This document shows, one piece after another, positions 47,987-56,958 of a stretch of 64,000 bases of DNA. Position numbers and translations under genes: made by a program. Source of the stretch: Hylemonella sp. UBA6679 (GTDB lineage: Bacteria; Pseudomonadota; Gammaproteobacteria; Burkholderiales; Burkholderiaceae_C); assembly GCA_002454975.1 (NCBI GenBank), contig DKJZ01000013.1:18452-82451 (forward strand). Direction: 5' to 3'. Numbering within the stretch: the stretch's first letter is position 1; each line of letters begins with the position of its first letter. Below the pieces are notes generated by a model. It was not told where the DNA came from. It did no database searches and saw only the letters and a program-made list of their open reading frames with translations.

Positions 47987-49882
47987 TTAAGGCCCACCCA
48001 AGACCAGCCCTTCGCGACGCGGGTCGGCGCCGCCCACCCAATGCTCGCCGTCGCGCATGATGAGGCCCACCCCACTGGTTTGCGGCCCCAGGTTGATCTG
48101 GTGGCCCCGTGCCCTCAAGGCCTCTAACAAGCTTTGGGTCTGCATGTGACTGGGCTGCGCGTGCATGGCCGGGTGATCACCCTCAATGAACGTTTGGGGC
48201 GAATTGAAAGCCCCAAAATTAAGCAAAGCAGCAGCCGATTGGGCATCAAGCCCCCAATCAAGCACCCCCAACAAGGTTTTGAGCACGTAAGGCATGATGG
48301 CCGGCCCGCCGGGTGAGCCCGTTGCCATGTACAGGCTGTCCACCTGCCCCGCCTGGGGTTTGAACACCAAGGTGGGCGCCATGGAGCTGCGCGGCCGCTT
48401 GAGCGGCTCGATGCGGTTGGCAGACGGCGGCCCAGGCTCGGGCAGCCAAGCAAAGTCGGTCAGTTGGTTGTTGAGCAAAAACCCACGCACAAACCGAAAC
48501 GACCCCATGCTGCTTTCGATCGACGAGGTCATCACCACCGCATTGCCCTGCGCATCCACAATGCTCACATGCGTGGTGCCTTTGCCTTCGCTGTCACTGC
48601 TGGCGGGCTTCATCGCGGCCACATCGCCCGCGCTGGCTTTGCCCATGCTGCGGCTTTGAATCAAGGCCGCACGTTGCGCCAGGTAGCTCGGGCTCAGGAC
48701 AGCGGCCACACCTTGCGCGGGCAAAGGAACAAAGTCGGTGTCGGCCATGTAGGTGTTGCGGTCGGCATAGGCCAGACGCAGCGCCTCGCTCACCAAGTGC
48801 ACGGCTGCAGGATCAGGCACCAGCATGCGCGGGGGCATGGCTGGCACATCAAAGTGCGCGAGCATGCCCAAGGCCTGCGCAATCACCAACGCCCCGGCCG
48901 AAGGCGGCCCCATGCCACACACGCGGTAGGCGCGGTAGAGGGTGCACACAGGCTCGCGCACAAGCGCGCGGTACTGAGCCAAATCTTGCAGCCTGAGCTT
49001 GCCCATGCCGCGCGCGCCTTGCTGCTCTTGCACTTTACGCACCATGTCTTGGGCAATCTCACCCACATAAAAAGCATTGGCGCCCCCTTGCGCAATTGCC
49101 TGCAGGGTGTGGGCATACGCCGGGTTGTGTAAGCGCGTACCGGCTAGCTTGGGCGTGCGGTCTTGGTTCAAAAAGTAGGCGGCTGCCTGCGCGTCTGGCA
49201 GCAAGTCGTCACGTGCTTGGGCAATGGCTTGGGCCAAGCGCGGACTGATCGCAAAGCCCTGGGTTGCCAGGGTCTGCGCTGGGCGCATCAAGTCAGGCCA
49301 TGCCATGCGGCCGTGGGCCTGGTGGGCCAGCTCCAACATGCGCAGCACACCAGGCGTGCCAATGGAGGTGCCGCGGCTGCGCAAAGCCTGAAACACCTCG
49401 CGTATCTGGGGTGCAGGGCCTGTTGTGCTGGCTGGGCTGATGCTCAAGTCATCAGGGGTGGCTGCCAAAGGCGCGGTTTCTCGGCCGTCGTAGCTGCGCA
49501 AAACACCGGTGTGTGCCTCCCAGTGCAACAAAAAAGCGCCGCCGCCTAAGCCTGAAGACTGCGGCTCCACCAGGCCCAAGACCATTTGCGCCGCGACCGC
49601 CGCATCCACAGCACTGCCACCGTTTTGCAAAACAGCACATGCGACTTGGCTGGCCAGCGGGTTGGCCGTGACCACCATAAAGCCCTTGGCGCGCACGGCT
49701 TGCATGCCCGCACGAAAACCAGAAGCTGGCTCAGGCGGCAGCGCCTCAACAGGCTGACCGGCCAGGCCTGGTGTGGCAATGCTTGGCACAGGCGCTTGCG
49801 GCATCTCGCAAGACTGCGCCCACGACATACCAGCCATCAGCAGGGCCGCAAACGCGGCCCGCAGCACCCACGCAAACATCAT
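47987..49882 (-). CDS. ggt: Gamma-glutamyltransferase
   Basis: A 631-residue exported Ntn-hydrolase precursor. A hydrophobic signal segment (residues 1-22, ending SWAQS) precedes the large-subunit region. The nucleophile region is GTTHVSIVDAQGNAVVMTSS, where Thr would be freed by autocleavage into large and small subunits. Conserved LGGGAFLLHW and PNRIEPLKRPRSSMAPT-type blocks (ANRIEPLKRPRSSMAPT) are intact. It acts on glutathione in the periplasm. The start could also be ATG 49945 or 49879. Confidence 0.92.
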   Translation of the reverse strand: MMFAWVLRAAFAALLMAGMSWAQSCEMPQAPVPSIATPGLAGQPVEALPPEPASGFRAGMQAVRAKGFMVVTANPLASQVACAVLQNGGSAVDAAVAAQMVLGLVEPQSSGLGGGAFLLHWEAHTGVLRSYDGRETAPLAATPDDLSISPASTTGPAPQIREVFQALRSRGTSIGTPGVLRMLELAHQAHGRMAWPDLMRPAQTLATQGFAISPRLAQAIAQARDDLLPDAQAAAYFLNQDRTPKLAGTRLHNPAYAHTLQAIAQGGANAFYVGEIAQDMVRKVQEQQGARGMGKLRLQDLAQYRALVREPVCTLYRAYRVCGMGPPSAGALVIAQALGMLAHFDVPAMPPRMLVPDPAAVHLVSEALRLAYADRNTYMADTDFVPLPAQGVAAVLSPSYLAQRAALIQSRSMGKASAGDVAAMKPASSDSEGKGTTHVSIVDAQGNAVVMTSSIESSMGSFRFVRGFLLNNQLTDFAWLPEPGPPSANRIEPLKRPRSSMAPTLVFKPQAGQVDSLYMATGSPGGPAIMPYVLKTLLGVLDWGLDAQSAAALLNFGAFNSPQTFIEGDHPAMHAQPSHMQTQSLLEALRARGHQINLGPQTSGVGLIMRDGEHWVGGADPRREGLVLGGP

Positions 49883-49995
49883 TGAGGTTTTGAGCAACAC
49901 AGCCCCCACAAGCTTGGACAGGCCCAACCAAGCAGGCCATGTCAAACATTATGGCGGGGCTGTGCCTCAAGCCCCGGGTGCAAACCTTTGAAGGG

Positions 49996-50688
49996 TCAGG
50001 CGCTGCGTTTGTTGGCCAACCAACCCGCGCCCAGCACACCCACGATGGCCAAGGTGTATGTCAAGCCGCGGATCACTTGGGGCAGCAAGTCGCTGCCGTC
50101 AAACAAGGCATCGAGCAAGCTCTCGTTGATGATCATGCTTGCCGCCGTGAAGGCCAGCACAGCAGCACCACCTTGGATGATCAGGGGCCAACGCTGCACC
50201 AGTTGCAGCACGATGCGGCTGCCAAACACCATGATGGGCACGCTGATGAGCAGACCCAAAATCACCAAATCAAAAGCACCATGCGCCGCACCGGCCACGC
50301 CCAGCACGTTGTCAACGCCCATGAGTGCATCGGCCACCACAATGGTTTTCATGGCGCCCCAAAAAGTGGTGGCACTGGGGCCACTGTGATCGCCCTCGCC
50401 CGAGTCGGCAATGAGCTTGTAAGCAATCCACAACAGGCCCAAACCACCCACCAGCATGAGGCCAGGGATTTTGAGCAGCCAAACCACACCCACCGTCATC
50501 ACCGCGCGCACAACAATGGCGCCCACAGTGCCCCACACAATGGCCTTTTTTTGCAGATCTTGGGGGAGGTTTCGGGCAGCCAGCGCGATGACGATCGCGT
50601 TATCACCAGCCAAAACCAGGTCAATCAAAATAATGGCCAGCAGCGCCGACCACCAAGGGGCAGAAAACAGTTCCATGTACAACTCCAA
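49996..50688 (-). CDS. TerC/YjbE-family membrane protein (probable manganese exporter)
   Basis: A 230-residue protein with about seven membrane segments; the family hallmark is LIDLVLAGDNAIVIALAARN (Asp residues in helix one) and ADALMGVDNVLGVAG in a later helix. Members of this TerC-like group (Alx, YkoY, YceF) lower cytoplasmic Mn2+ and are often controlled by the yybP-ykoY riboswitch, which is present in the leader here. This supports a manganese role rather than tellurite resistance. Confidence 0.9.
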   Translation of the reverse strand: MELYMELFSAPWWSALLAIILIDLVLAGDNAIVIALAARNLPQDLQKKAIVWGTVGAIVVRAVMTVGVVWLLKIPGLMLVGGLGLLWIAYKLIADSGEGDHSGPSATTFWGAMKTIVVADALMGVDNVLGVAGAAHGAFDLVILGLLISVPIMVFGSRIVLQLVQRWPLIIQGGAAVLAFTAASMIINESLLDALFDGSDLLPQVIRGLTYTLAIVGVLGAGWLANKRSA

Positions 50689-50734
50689 CGATCAATACAG
50701 ACCCAGGCGCGAAGTGCGTCTGAGCCGACGGATC

Positions 50735-50866
50735 GAAGGTCTTGCCGTGCATGTGATGCTTTTGTCCGCCCAACAAACCGGGAGCAAAGCTCCGTACTGA
50801 CGATTTGTTGACTTCCGGGTTTGGCACCAAGCCTCCTGTGCACCCGGGAGTTAGGCTACTCCCCAT
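50735..50866 (-). promoter_or_regulatory. yybP-ykoY-type manganese riboswitch
   Basis: Reading the minus strand upstream of the TerC-family gene, the leader starts near the complement of 50866 with GGGGAGTAGCC and continues to GGCAAGACCTTCG at 50748-50736. These are the two signature blocks of the yybP-ykoY family (the GGGGAGUAG start helix and the GCAAGACC element). Intervening sequences can form paired arms (CTCCCGGGTGCA, then GGAGGCTTGGTGCC). A TATAAA -10 element lies at 50876-50881 (minus strand), giving a transcript starting at the riboswitch. The element regulates genes by Mn2+ in other bacteria. Not folded by computation here. Confidence 0.82.
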
Positions 50867-50891
50867 CGATGCAAATTTATAACAAACCCCT

Positions 50892-50920
50892 AAAAGCCGC
50901 ACATGGTCTGCGGCTTTTTA
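50892..50920. terminator. Rho-independent terminator before tRNA-Pro
   Basis: A perfect ten-base stem AAAAGCCGCA / TGCGGCTTTT with a seven-base loop and a T run. It lies between the riboswitch promoter and the tRNA gene and may insulate the two transcription units. Confidence 0.75.
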
Positions 50921-50951
50921 AGTCGTGTCGTTTGATAAAATTTATGCCCAG

Positions 50952-51028
50952 CGGGGTGTAGCTTAGCCTGGTAGAGCGCTACGTTCGGGACGTAGAGGCC
51001 GGAGGTTCGAATCCTCTCACCCCGACCA
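50952..51028 (+). tRNA. tRNA-Pro (anticodon CGG)
   Basis: A 77-nt cloverleaf. The acceptor stem CGGGGTG pairs with CACCCCG and CCA is encoded at the 3' end (51026-51028). The anticodon stem CTACG/CGTAG encloses the loop TTCGGGA, giving anticodon CGG, which reads CCG proline codons. The T loop GTTCGAATC is standard. A hydrolase frame begins two bases after the CCA. Confidence 0.97.
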
Positions 51029-51030
51029 CC

Positions 51031-51803
51031 ATGTCCATCTCCCACACCCTCATCAACGGCTCGCGCGTCAGCCACCTTGGCTCGCTCAAAGCAAGCCACT
51101 TGCTGGTGGTTGTGGGTCGCAGCAACTACAAAAAGTCTTCGGCCTCTTTAGAAAAAATGTTGCATGCGCTTCACGCGCAGGGGCTCACGGTATGTTGGTT
51201 TGAGTCTGGGCATACGCAAACAGCCAAGCAGCTCGACGATACGTTTGAGAAGTGGGGCACCCGCTGGCATCGAGGTGGGCTTGCAGCATGTTGCAGACGC
51301 CATGGCGCCATGGGCGCCGCCGTGCGCAAGCTTTGCAAAGGCCTCATCCTGCTGATGCAGCCTGGCCAATGGGATTACTTTATTTTTCGCAACAGCAACC
51401 TAGCCCAGGCTGCGGATTTACGGCGCTTTCTCGGACAGCTTGCAGCGCCTGAAGTGACCTTGTTTTCTCACTCGGCCGGCGGCATTGTGAGCTCGCTGGT
51501 TGCCGACGAGCCCTCGGTTCGCAGGGTGGTTTGCTTTGGCTACCCGTTCAAGCACCCGGAGAAAAACGAGGAGCCACATCGCACCGCGCACTTGGCCACC
51601 TTGCGGCAACCCATGTTGATTTTTCAGGGTGACCGAGACGACTATGGCACAGCACAAGACGCCAAACGCTACCAGCTGTCAACACAGGTCACGTGACCTC
51701 TGTTCATGCGGGCCATGACTACGATGCCTTGACCACTGCCGATGAGCAGGCGTGCTTGAACGCGCTCAAGACGTTTTTGCAAGCAGGTGCGGACCAGGCT
51801 TGA
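51031..51803 (+). pseudogene. Alpha/beta-hydrolase gene broken by a frameshift near its 3' end
   Basis: The first frame (51031-51696, 221 codons) holds the nucleophile motif FSHSAGGIVSS and QGDRDDYG with the acid Asp, but stops before the catalytic His. In the next frame the sequence goes on directly (VTSVHAGHDYDALTTADEQA to the stop at 51801-51803), where HAGHDY supplies the expected His. A one-base slip near 51690-51696 has therefore separated the last 36 residues. It may be a real frameshift, a programmed shift or an assembly error. The gene begins two bases after tRNA-Pro and its tail overlaps the MFS gene. Substrate unknown. Confidence 0.65.
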
Positions 51804-53031
51804 GGGGCCGCGTTCTGAGGTAGAGCACCACCACAATGGCCAGGTTGAGCAAGTTCCAGGCGATGCCATTGACAAACGCAGCTTGGTAAGAGCCGGTCAC
51901 ATCGAACACTTTGCCCGACAGCCAGCCCCCCAAAGCCATGCCAATGAGGGTGCCAAAGATGATCACCCCCAAACGTGCACCAGCCTCTTGTGGCGGGAAA
52001 TGCGCACGCACAATCAAAGCATAAGAAGGCACGATGCCACCCTGAAACAACCCGAACAGGGCGGAGATCACATACAGCGAGGTAAGCCCTTCGAAAGGCA
52101 AAAACAAAAACAAGGCCAAGCACTGTAAAGCCGAGCCCAGCATGAGCGTGCGCAGGCCACCAATGCGGTCTGAAATCCAGCCCGAAGCCAGGCGGCTCAT
52201 GATGCCAGCCACCAACATCAACGAGAGCATTTCTGCGCCGCGTGCCGCACCAAAACCCAGGTCGGTGCAGTAGGCCACGATGTGCACCTGCGGCATGGAC
52301 ATGGCCACGCAACACCCCACACCCGCCACAAACAAGCAAGTTTGGGCCTGGCCTTTGCTCATGCGAAAAGGCCGGTCTTGCGAGGCTTGCATGGCCAGGT
52401 TGTTTGGGCCAGCAGCAGCCCCCGTCAAGGGCGGGCGCTGGCGCATGCGCAGACTCAACACCGCCATGCCCAAGCCACACACCACACCCAGCACCATGTA
52501 GGTGGGGCGCCAGCCATATTGCTCGATGCCCATTTGCACCAGAGGCGGCCATATTGAGCCGGCCATGTAATTGCCACTGGCACACACGGCCACCGCGATG
52601 CCGCGATGCTTATCCCACCACAAGGCGGTGTCGGCCATCAAGGGCACAAAAGCACTGGCTATGCCCAGGCAGCCAATCAACACGCCGTGGGCCAAGGCAA
52701 ACAACCACAGGTTGGGTGACAAACTGGCCAACAAATAACCAGCCGCTGTGGCCAGCGCACCGATCATGAGCACGCGCATGATGCCAAACTTGTCTGCCCA
52801 CTTGCCGCAGAAGATGCCGCCCAAACCAAAGCCAATCATGGTCAGGGTGTAAGGCAAAGAGGCATCCGCGCGGCTCACGCCAAATTCGCGCTCAATCTCG
52901 GGCAGCACCACCGACAGCACATACATGCCGCTGTTGCCCAACGTGGCAATGGCCAGCGCCGTGACAAGACGCCAAGCCGCATAACGAGAGTCCACCAGGC
53001 TGCTGTCTGCGGGCAAGTGAGGCTGTGTCAT
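51766..53031 (-). CDS. MFS transporter (oxalate/formate-antiporter-like group)
   Basis: A 421-residue membrane protein with about twelve hydrophobic segments and an MFS loop motif CGKWADKFGIMRV between helices two and three, plus GWISDRIGGLR in the second half. The family exchanges small organic acids and similar compounds; the substrate cannot be assigned. It is not near metabolic genes that would identify its substrate. Its 3' end overlaps the C-terminal fragment of the broken hydrolase gene on the other strand. Confidence 0.88.
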   Translation of the reverse strand: MTQPHLPADSSLVDSRYAAWRLVTALAIATLGNSGMYVLSVVLPEIEREFGVSRADASLPYTLTMIGFGLGGIFCGKWADKFGIMRVLMIGALATAAGYLLASLSPNLWLFALAHGVLIGCLGIASAFVPLMADTALWWDKHRGIAVAVCASGNYMAGSIWPPLVQMGIEQYGWRPTYMVLGVVCGLGMAVLSLRMRQRPPLTGAAAGPNNLAMQASQDRPFRMSKGQAQTCLFVAGVGCCVAMSMPQVHIVAYCTDLGFGAARGAEMLSLMLVAGIMSRLASGWISDRIGGLRTLMLGSALQCLALFLFLPFEGLTSLYVISALFGLFQGGIVPSYALIVRAHFPPQEAGARLGVIIFGTLIGMALGGWLSGKVFDVTGSYQAAFVNGIAWNLLNLAIVVVLYLRTRPLKPGPHLLAKTS

Positions 53032-53134
53032 CGGAGCTTCGTCAAGTGGAGTTCAACCTAAGTGTGTGATTGACAAGGCTATTGTGGTTAGAAGTATGAG
53101 CCCGACCAGTTAGCCACCTAAAGTCTTCATCCAC

Positions 53135-53299
53135 TTACTGGAACGTCACCACCCCCAAAGTGGTCAGCGCAATGCACGCCCAGATCCAACGGTTGTTTTT
53201 CTCGATGAACTTGAGCACCACATCCTCGAGCGTTTTAGAACGGTGGGGCGGTGGCGCATCGCTCATGTTTTTGGGGTGCTTGTTGGTCTTTGTGGGCAT
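53135..53299 (-). CDS. Very small single-pass membrane protein
   Basis: A 54-codon frame with two in-frame ATGs (53299 and 53266, the latter giving 43 residues). The mature part has a charged helix (SKTLEDVVLKFIEKNNRW) then a hydrophobic segment (IWACIALTTLGVVTF) ending the protein. It lies 15 bases after the lipoprotein hydrolase gene on the same strand, so it would be co-transcribed. No clear ribosome binding site is seen. Such charged-helix-plus-helix proteins often act as membrane-protein regulators, but none is recognised. Confidence 0.55.
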   Translation of the reverse strand: MPTKTNKHPKNMSDAPPPHRSKTLEDVVLKFIEKNNRWIWACIALTTLGVVTFQ

Positions 53300-53314
53300 G
53301 CTTGGGGCCGCTGT

Positions 53315-54358
53315 TTAGCGAGCGCTGTGTTGCTCATCCAAGAACAACTGCACTTCCCTGAAGAGGCTCATGCGGTTTTTCTCCATGATGATGGTGTGCG
53401 TGCCCTCGCCCAGCTCAACGTAACGCTTGTAGGGTGCGCCCGTGAGTTTGGGAAAGAGGTTTTGCGCCATGTAGGCGGGGGTGTCTTGGTCCCACTCGGC
53501 CTTGATGAGCAGCACGGGCACCTTGATGTTTTCTGGCTTCCATGGAATCACGCCGTTGCCCCAGTACTTTTGGCCATCGGCCACCACACCGTTGGGCGCA
53601 CGCAGCACCGGCGGGTTTTGGGCTGCGCCCACGGGGTCGCTGGCGATGGTGGCTTTGGCCCAAGCCTCAAACCAGCCCGGCGGAATCAGGTCGGCTTTTT
53701 TGGCCTCAGGCACGCCGGTGAGCCAACGGGTTTTGGCCTGGGACATGTTCACTGAGCGATATGCCGGTGTGGGGCCGGGGCCGGTTTGCACCAGCGAGGC
53801 CGTTTGGCGGATCCACACGGGCGCGAACAGCACGAGCTTTTCCACCTTTTGGCTGTTCAGGCTGGTGTACCACTGCATGATGACCGTGCCCCAAGACCAT
53901 CCCAGCAGGTTCACCCGCTCGATGTTGCGGCGTTTTTTCACAAATTCAACAACCGCGTCCACATCGCGCATGGCTTCTTCGGTGGTGGCAAAGGGGGCGC
54001 TCTCGCTGGCGGGTTTGCTCATTTGGGGCGGGCGGGTGGACATGCCGTAGCCACGCACATCGAGCAAGTACACGTCATAGCCCTGCTTGGCGATGTAGTC
54101 CATCCACGACTGACCGTCGAGCTGCAGGTCAAACGCGGTTTCTGCCGGGTAGGTGGCGCCGTGCACATAAATGACGGTTTTGGCTGGAGAAAACTGCGTC
54201 ATGCCCGCTGGGCGCTTGTTGCGCACATACACCTCAATGCCCGCATCGCTGGGCACACGGAACTCTTCCATCACGATGGACGAGCCTCCCCCACCTAGGC
54301 TGGCGCAGCCTGAAACCAACAAAACGACGCCAAACAAAACGACAAATTTTTTCCACAT
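53315..54358 (-). CDS. Alpha/beta-hydrolase lipoprotein
   Basis: A 347-residue lipoprotein, signal peptide ending LLVSGCASL with lipidated Cys18, and a ribosome binding site AAAGGAG. The hydrolase fold shows VYVHGATYPAET, the nucleophile GWSWGT and the later acid/His regions (KAEWDQDTPAYM, GEGTHTIIM). Likely an exported esterase or lipase anchored in the envelope; substrate unknown. ATG 54358 was chosen by the signal peptide. Confidence 0.85.
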   Translation of the reverse strand: MWKKFVVLFGVVLLVSGCASLGGGGSSIVMEEFRVPSDAGIEVYVRNKRPAGMTQFSPAKTVIYVHGATYPAETAFDLQLDGQSWMDYIAKQGYDVYLLDVRGYGMSTRPPQMSKPASESAPFATTEEAMRDVDAVVEFVKKRRNIERVNLLGWSWGTVIMQWYTSLNSQKVEKLVLFAPVWIRQTASLVQTGPGPTPAYRSVNMSQAKTRWLTGVPEAKKADLIPPGWFEAWAKATIASDPVGAAQNPPVLRAPNGVVADGQKYWGNGVIPWKPENIKVPVLLIKAEWDQDTPAYMAQNLFPKLTGAPYKRYVELGEGTHTIIMEKNRMSLFREVQLFLDEQHSAR

Positions 54359-54505
54359 GGCAAGCTCCTTTGCTTCAGTGTGCGCCTGGGACGCACATTT
54401 ACACAGCGGGTGAACCCTAGCCGCAGCTGTGGCGCCACCTTGTTTTCCCCTATGGCTCAGGGCATGGCCATCTCTAAGATGGTCAAAAAAAGACAGGGAG
54501 AACAC

Positions 54506-55765
54506 ATGGAGCTCAGCCAGGCGGACGCGTTTGCGCGCAACTTCAATTGGGGGCGCATGAGCGCCGAGCCGGTACGCCAAACCGTCCGCAGCGAGGTGGA
54601 CGACGCTCCGGTGGTGCGTTTTTTACAAGGCTTGTTGCATGAGGCCGTGCAACGCGGCGCCTCAGACCTGCACCTGGAGCCGCTGGAGCATCAGCTGCGC
54701 GTGCGCATGCGCATCGACGGCGAACTGCACGAAGTCGCCCAGGCCCCAGGCGTCATCAAAGACAAACTGGCCTCGCGCATCAAAGTGATTTCAGCCCTGG
54801 ACATCGCAGAAAAGCGCCTGCCGCAAGACGGCCGCATGCGCTGGACCGTCAAGCCCGGCCACGAAGTGGATTTACGCATCAGCACCTTGCCCACCCTGTT
54901 TGGTGAGAAGGTGGTGATCCGAATTTTGGAGGGCACGCACTCGCATGTCAGCCTGCAAGCGCTGGGCTACGAGGACGACGACATTGCCCTGCTCACCCAG
55001 GCCATTGCCAGGCCTTACGGCATGATTTTGGTCACTGGCCCCACCGGCTCGGGCAAAACTTTGTCGCTCTACAGCTTGTTGCACCTGCTCAATCAACCTG
55101 GTGTGAACATTGCCACGGCTGAAGACCCGTCTGAAATCGTCATGCCTGGCGTCAACCAGGTGAACGTGAACGACAAAACCGGCCTGACCTTTGCCACCGC
55201 GCTGCGCGCCTTTTTACGGCAAGACCCAGACATCATCATGGTGGGGGAGGTGCGTGATCTGGAAACTGCCGAGATCGCCCTCAAAGCCGCGCAAACCGGT
55301 CACTTGGTGCTATCAACTTTGCACACCAACGACGCGCCCGCCACCCTCACGCGTTTGCGTCACATGGGGGTCGCACCTTTCAACACCGCCTCGAGCGTGA
55401 TGCTCATCACCGCGCAAAGGCTGGCTCGGCGCTTGTGCACGTTGTGCAAAGCCCCAGAGACACTCCCAGCCTCGAGCCTGCGAGCCGCTGGCGTGCCAGA
55501 ACACCTGTGCCAAGCTGGTGTTGCCTTGTACCGGCCCGTGGGCTGCGCGGCTTGCCACTGCGGCTTCAAGGGACGCGTCGGTTTGTTTCAGGTCATGCCT
55601 GTCAACGAAGCGCAGCAACACCTCATCATCAAACAAGCCAGCGACCTTGACATTGCCGCGCAAGCCCGCCGCGATGGCGTGCGAACCTTGCGCGAGGCGG
55701 GGTGGTGCAAAGTGCAGCAGGGGCTGACCTCGGTGGCCGAGGTGCTTGCGGTGACCAAGGCATGA
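54506..55765 (+). CDS. pilB: Type IV pilus assembly ATPase PilB, shortened at the N-terminus
   Basis: A 419-residue GspE-family ATPase. Walker A GPTGSGKT lies at about residues 178-185, then EDPSE, the Asp box and VGEVRDLETAEIALKAAQTGH, the His box LSTLHTNDAPATLTRL, and a tetracysteine zinc module (CTLCKAPE, CAACHCGF). The usual N-terminal MshEN domains (about 150 residues) are missing, so it resembles the catalytic core of PilB. A GGGAG ribosome binding site precedes ATG 54506; a longer frame to 54380 has no matching domain. Its TGA overlaps pilC (ATGA). Confidence 0.9.
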   Translation: MELSQADAFARNFNWGRMSAEPVRQTVRSEVDDAPVVRFLQGLLHEAVQRGASDLHLEPLEHQLRVRMRIDGELHEVAQAPGVIKDKLASRIKVISALDIAEKRLPQDGRMRWTVKPGHEVDLRISTLPTLFGEKVVIRILEGTHSHVSLQALGYEDDDIALLTQAIARPYGMILVTGPTGSGKTLSLYSLLHLLNQPGVNIATAEDPSEIVMPGVNQVNVNDKTGLTFATALRAFLRQDPDIIMVGEVRDLETAEIALKAAQTGHLVLSTLHTNDAPATLTRLRHMGVAPFNTASSVMLITAQRLARRLCTLCKAPETLPASSLRAAGVPEHLCQAGVALYRPVGCAACHCGFKGRVGLFQVMPVNEAQQHLIIKQASDLDIAAQARRDGVRTLREAGWCKVQQGLTSVAEVLAVTKA

Positions 55766-56958
55766 AGCCCTCACGCGTGTACCTTTGGCAAGCGTTGGAT
55801 ACCCAGGGCCGGCTGCAACGCGGGCACCTGCACAGCCCAGGGCCGCAGCAAGCGCGCTACCAGCTCAGCCGCCAAGGCTTCCAAGGCATACGGCTCAAGC
55901 GCACCCATGCCAGCTTGCTCAAGCCGGTGCGGCGCCAAGACATCACCTTGATCCTGCGCCAACTCGCAACCTTGTTGGCCGCGGGCTTGCCCCTGCTCCA
56001 AGCCCTGCACATGATGGGCCACGGCCTGAGCCACCCGCGCTTGCAAGATCTTTTGCAAAGTCTGCGCAACAGCCTGGAAACCGGCCTGCCCTTGAGCGCA
56101 GCGATGGCCTTGCACCCGCAGCACTTCTCAGCACTGGCCGTGCAGCTGGTGGCAGCCGGTGAACAAAGTGGTTTGCTCGATGCCATGCTGGAACGCTTGG
56201 CCACCCACATGGAAAGCACGCAGGCCCTGCAAGCCACGCTGCGCTCGGCCCTGACCTACCCGGTCACCGTGCTGCTGGTGGCGGTGGCGGTGGTGAGTCT
56301 CATCATGGTCAAGGTGGTGCCCTCGTTCACGCAGGTGTTTGCCAGCTACGGCGCCGAGTTGCCACTGCCCACCCTGTGGGTGATCCACACCAGCGAACTG
56401 CTGCAAGCCCATGGGCTGGTGCTGCTGTTGGTGCTCATGGGCGCGGCGCTGGCATGGCCCTGGGCGTGGCAGCGCTACCCCAGCTTGCGTGAGCGGGTGC
56501 ACAGTGGCTTGCTGCGTTTGCCGCTGATGGGGCCGCTGCTGCTGCAAGCGGGTATGGCACGCTGGAGCCGCACCCTGGCCACCTTGTGTGCTGCGGGCGT
56601 GCCCCTGGTCCAGGCCCTGAACTCAGCGGGTGGCGCAGCGGGCTACCGTGTTTTCGTGCAGGCCAGCGCGCACATGGCCAGCCAAGTGGCGCAGGGCCAG
56701 GGTTTGAGCCAGACCATGGCCGGGTTACAGTTGTTCCCGCCGATGGTGTTACAACTCTGCGCTGTGGGTGAGGCCTCGGGTTCGCTCGAAGCCATGCTGC
56801 ACAAGGCGGCAGACTTTGAAGAAAGCGGTGTTAAAAACCGCTTGAGTGCCTTGATGAGCATGCTCGAACCCGCCCTCATGGTGGTGATGGGCTCGCTCAT
56901 TGGCGGTATTGTGGTGGCCATGTATTTACCGGTTTTCAAAATGGGACAAGTCATTTGA
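55762..56958 (+). CDS. pilC: Type IV pilus inner-membrane platform protein PilC
   Basis: A 398-residue type II secretion/pilus F-domain protein. Two repeats of the GspF domain appear (LRQLATLLAAGLPLLQALHM and RTLATLCAAGVPLVQALNSA), with membrane segments near residues 170-190, 215-235 and 375-395. It forms the inner-membrane platform contacted by PilB. The gene overlaps pilB and pilD stop/start codons. Confidence 0.93.
   Translation: MKPSRVYLWQALDTQGRLQRGHLHSPGPQQARYQLSRQGFQGIRLKRTHASLLKPVRRQDITLILRQLATLLAAGLPLLQALHMMGHGLSHPRLQDLLQSLRNSLETGLPLSAAMALHPQHFSALAVQLVAAGEQSGLLDAMLERLATHMESTQALQATLRSALTYPVTVLLVAVAVVSLIMVKVVPSFTQVFASYGAELPLPTLWVIHTSELLQAHGLVLLLVLMGAALAWPWAWQRYPSLRERVHSGLLRLPLMGPLLLQAGMARWSRTLATLCAAGVPLVQALNSAGGAAGYRVFVQASAHMASQVAQGQGLSQTMAGLQLFPPMVLQLCAVGEASGSLEAMLHKAADFEESGVKNRLSALMSMLEPALMVVMGSLIGGIVVAMYLPVFKMGQVI

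Noticed and set aside
50890..51099. Minus-strand frame over the tRNA-Pro gene
   Set aside because: It is read through a structured tRNA gene in antisense and has no ribosome binding site or homology.
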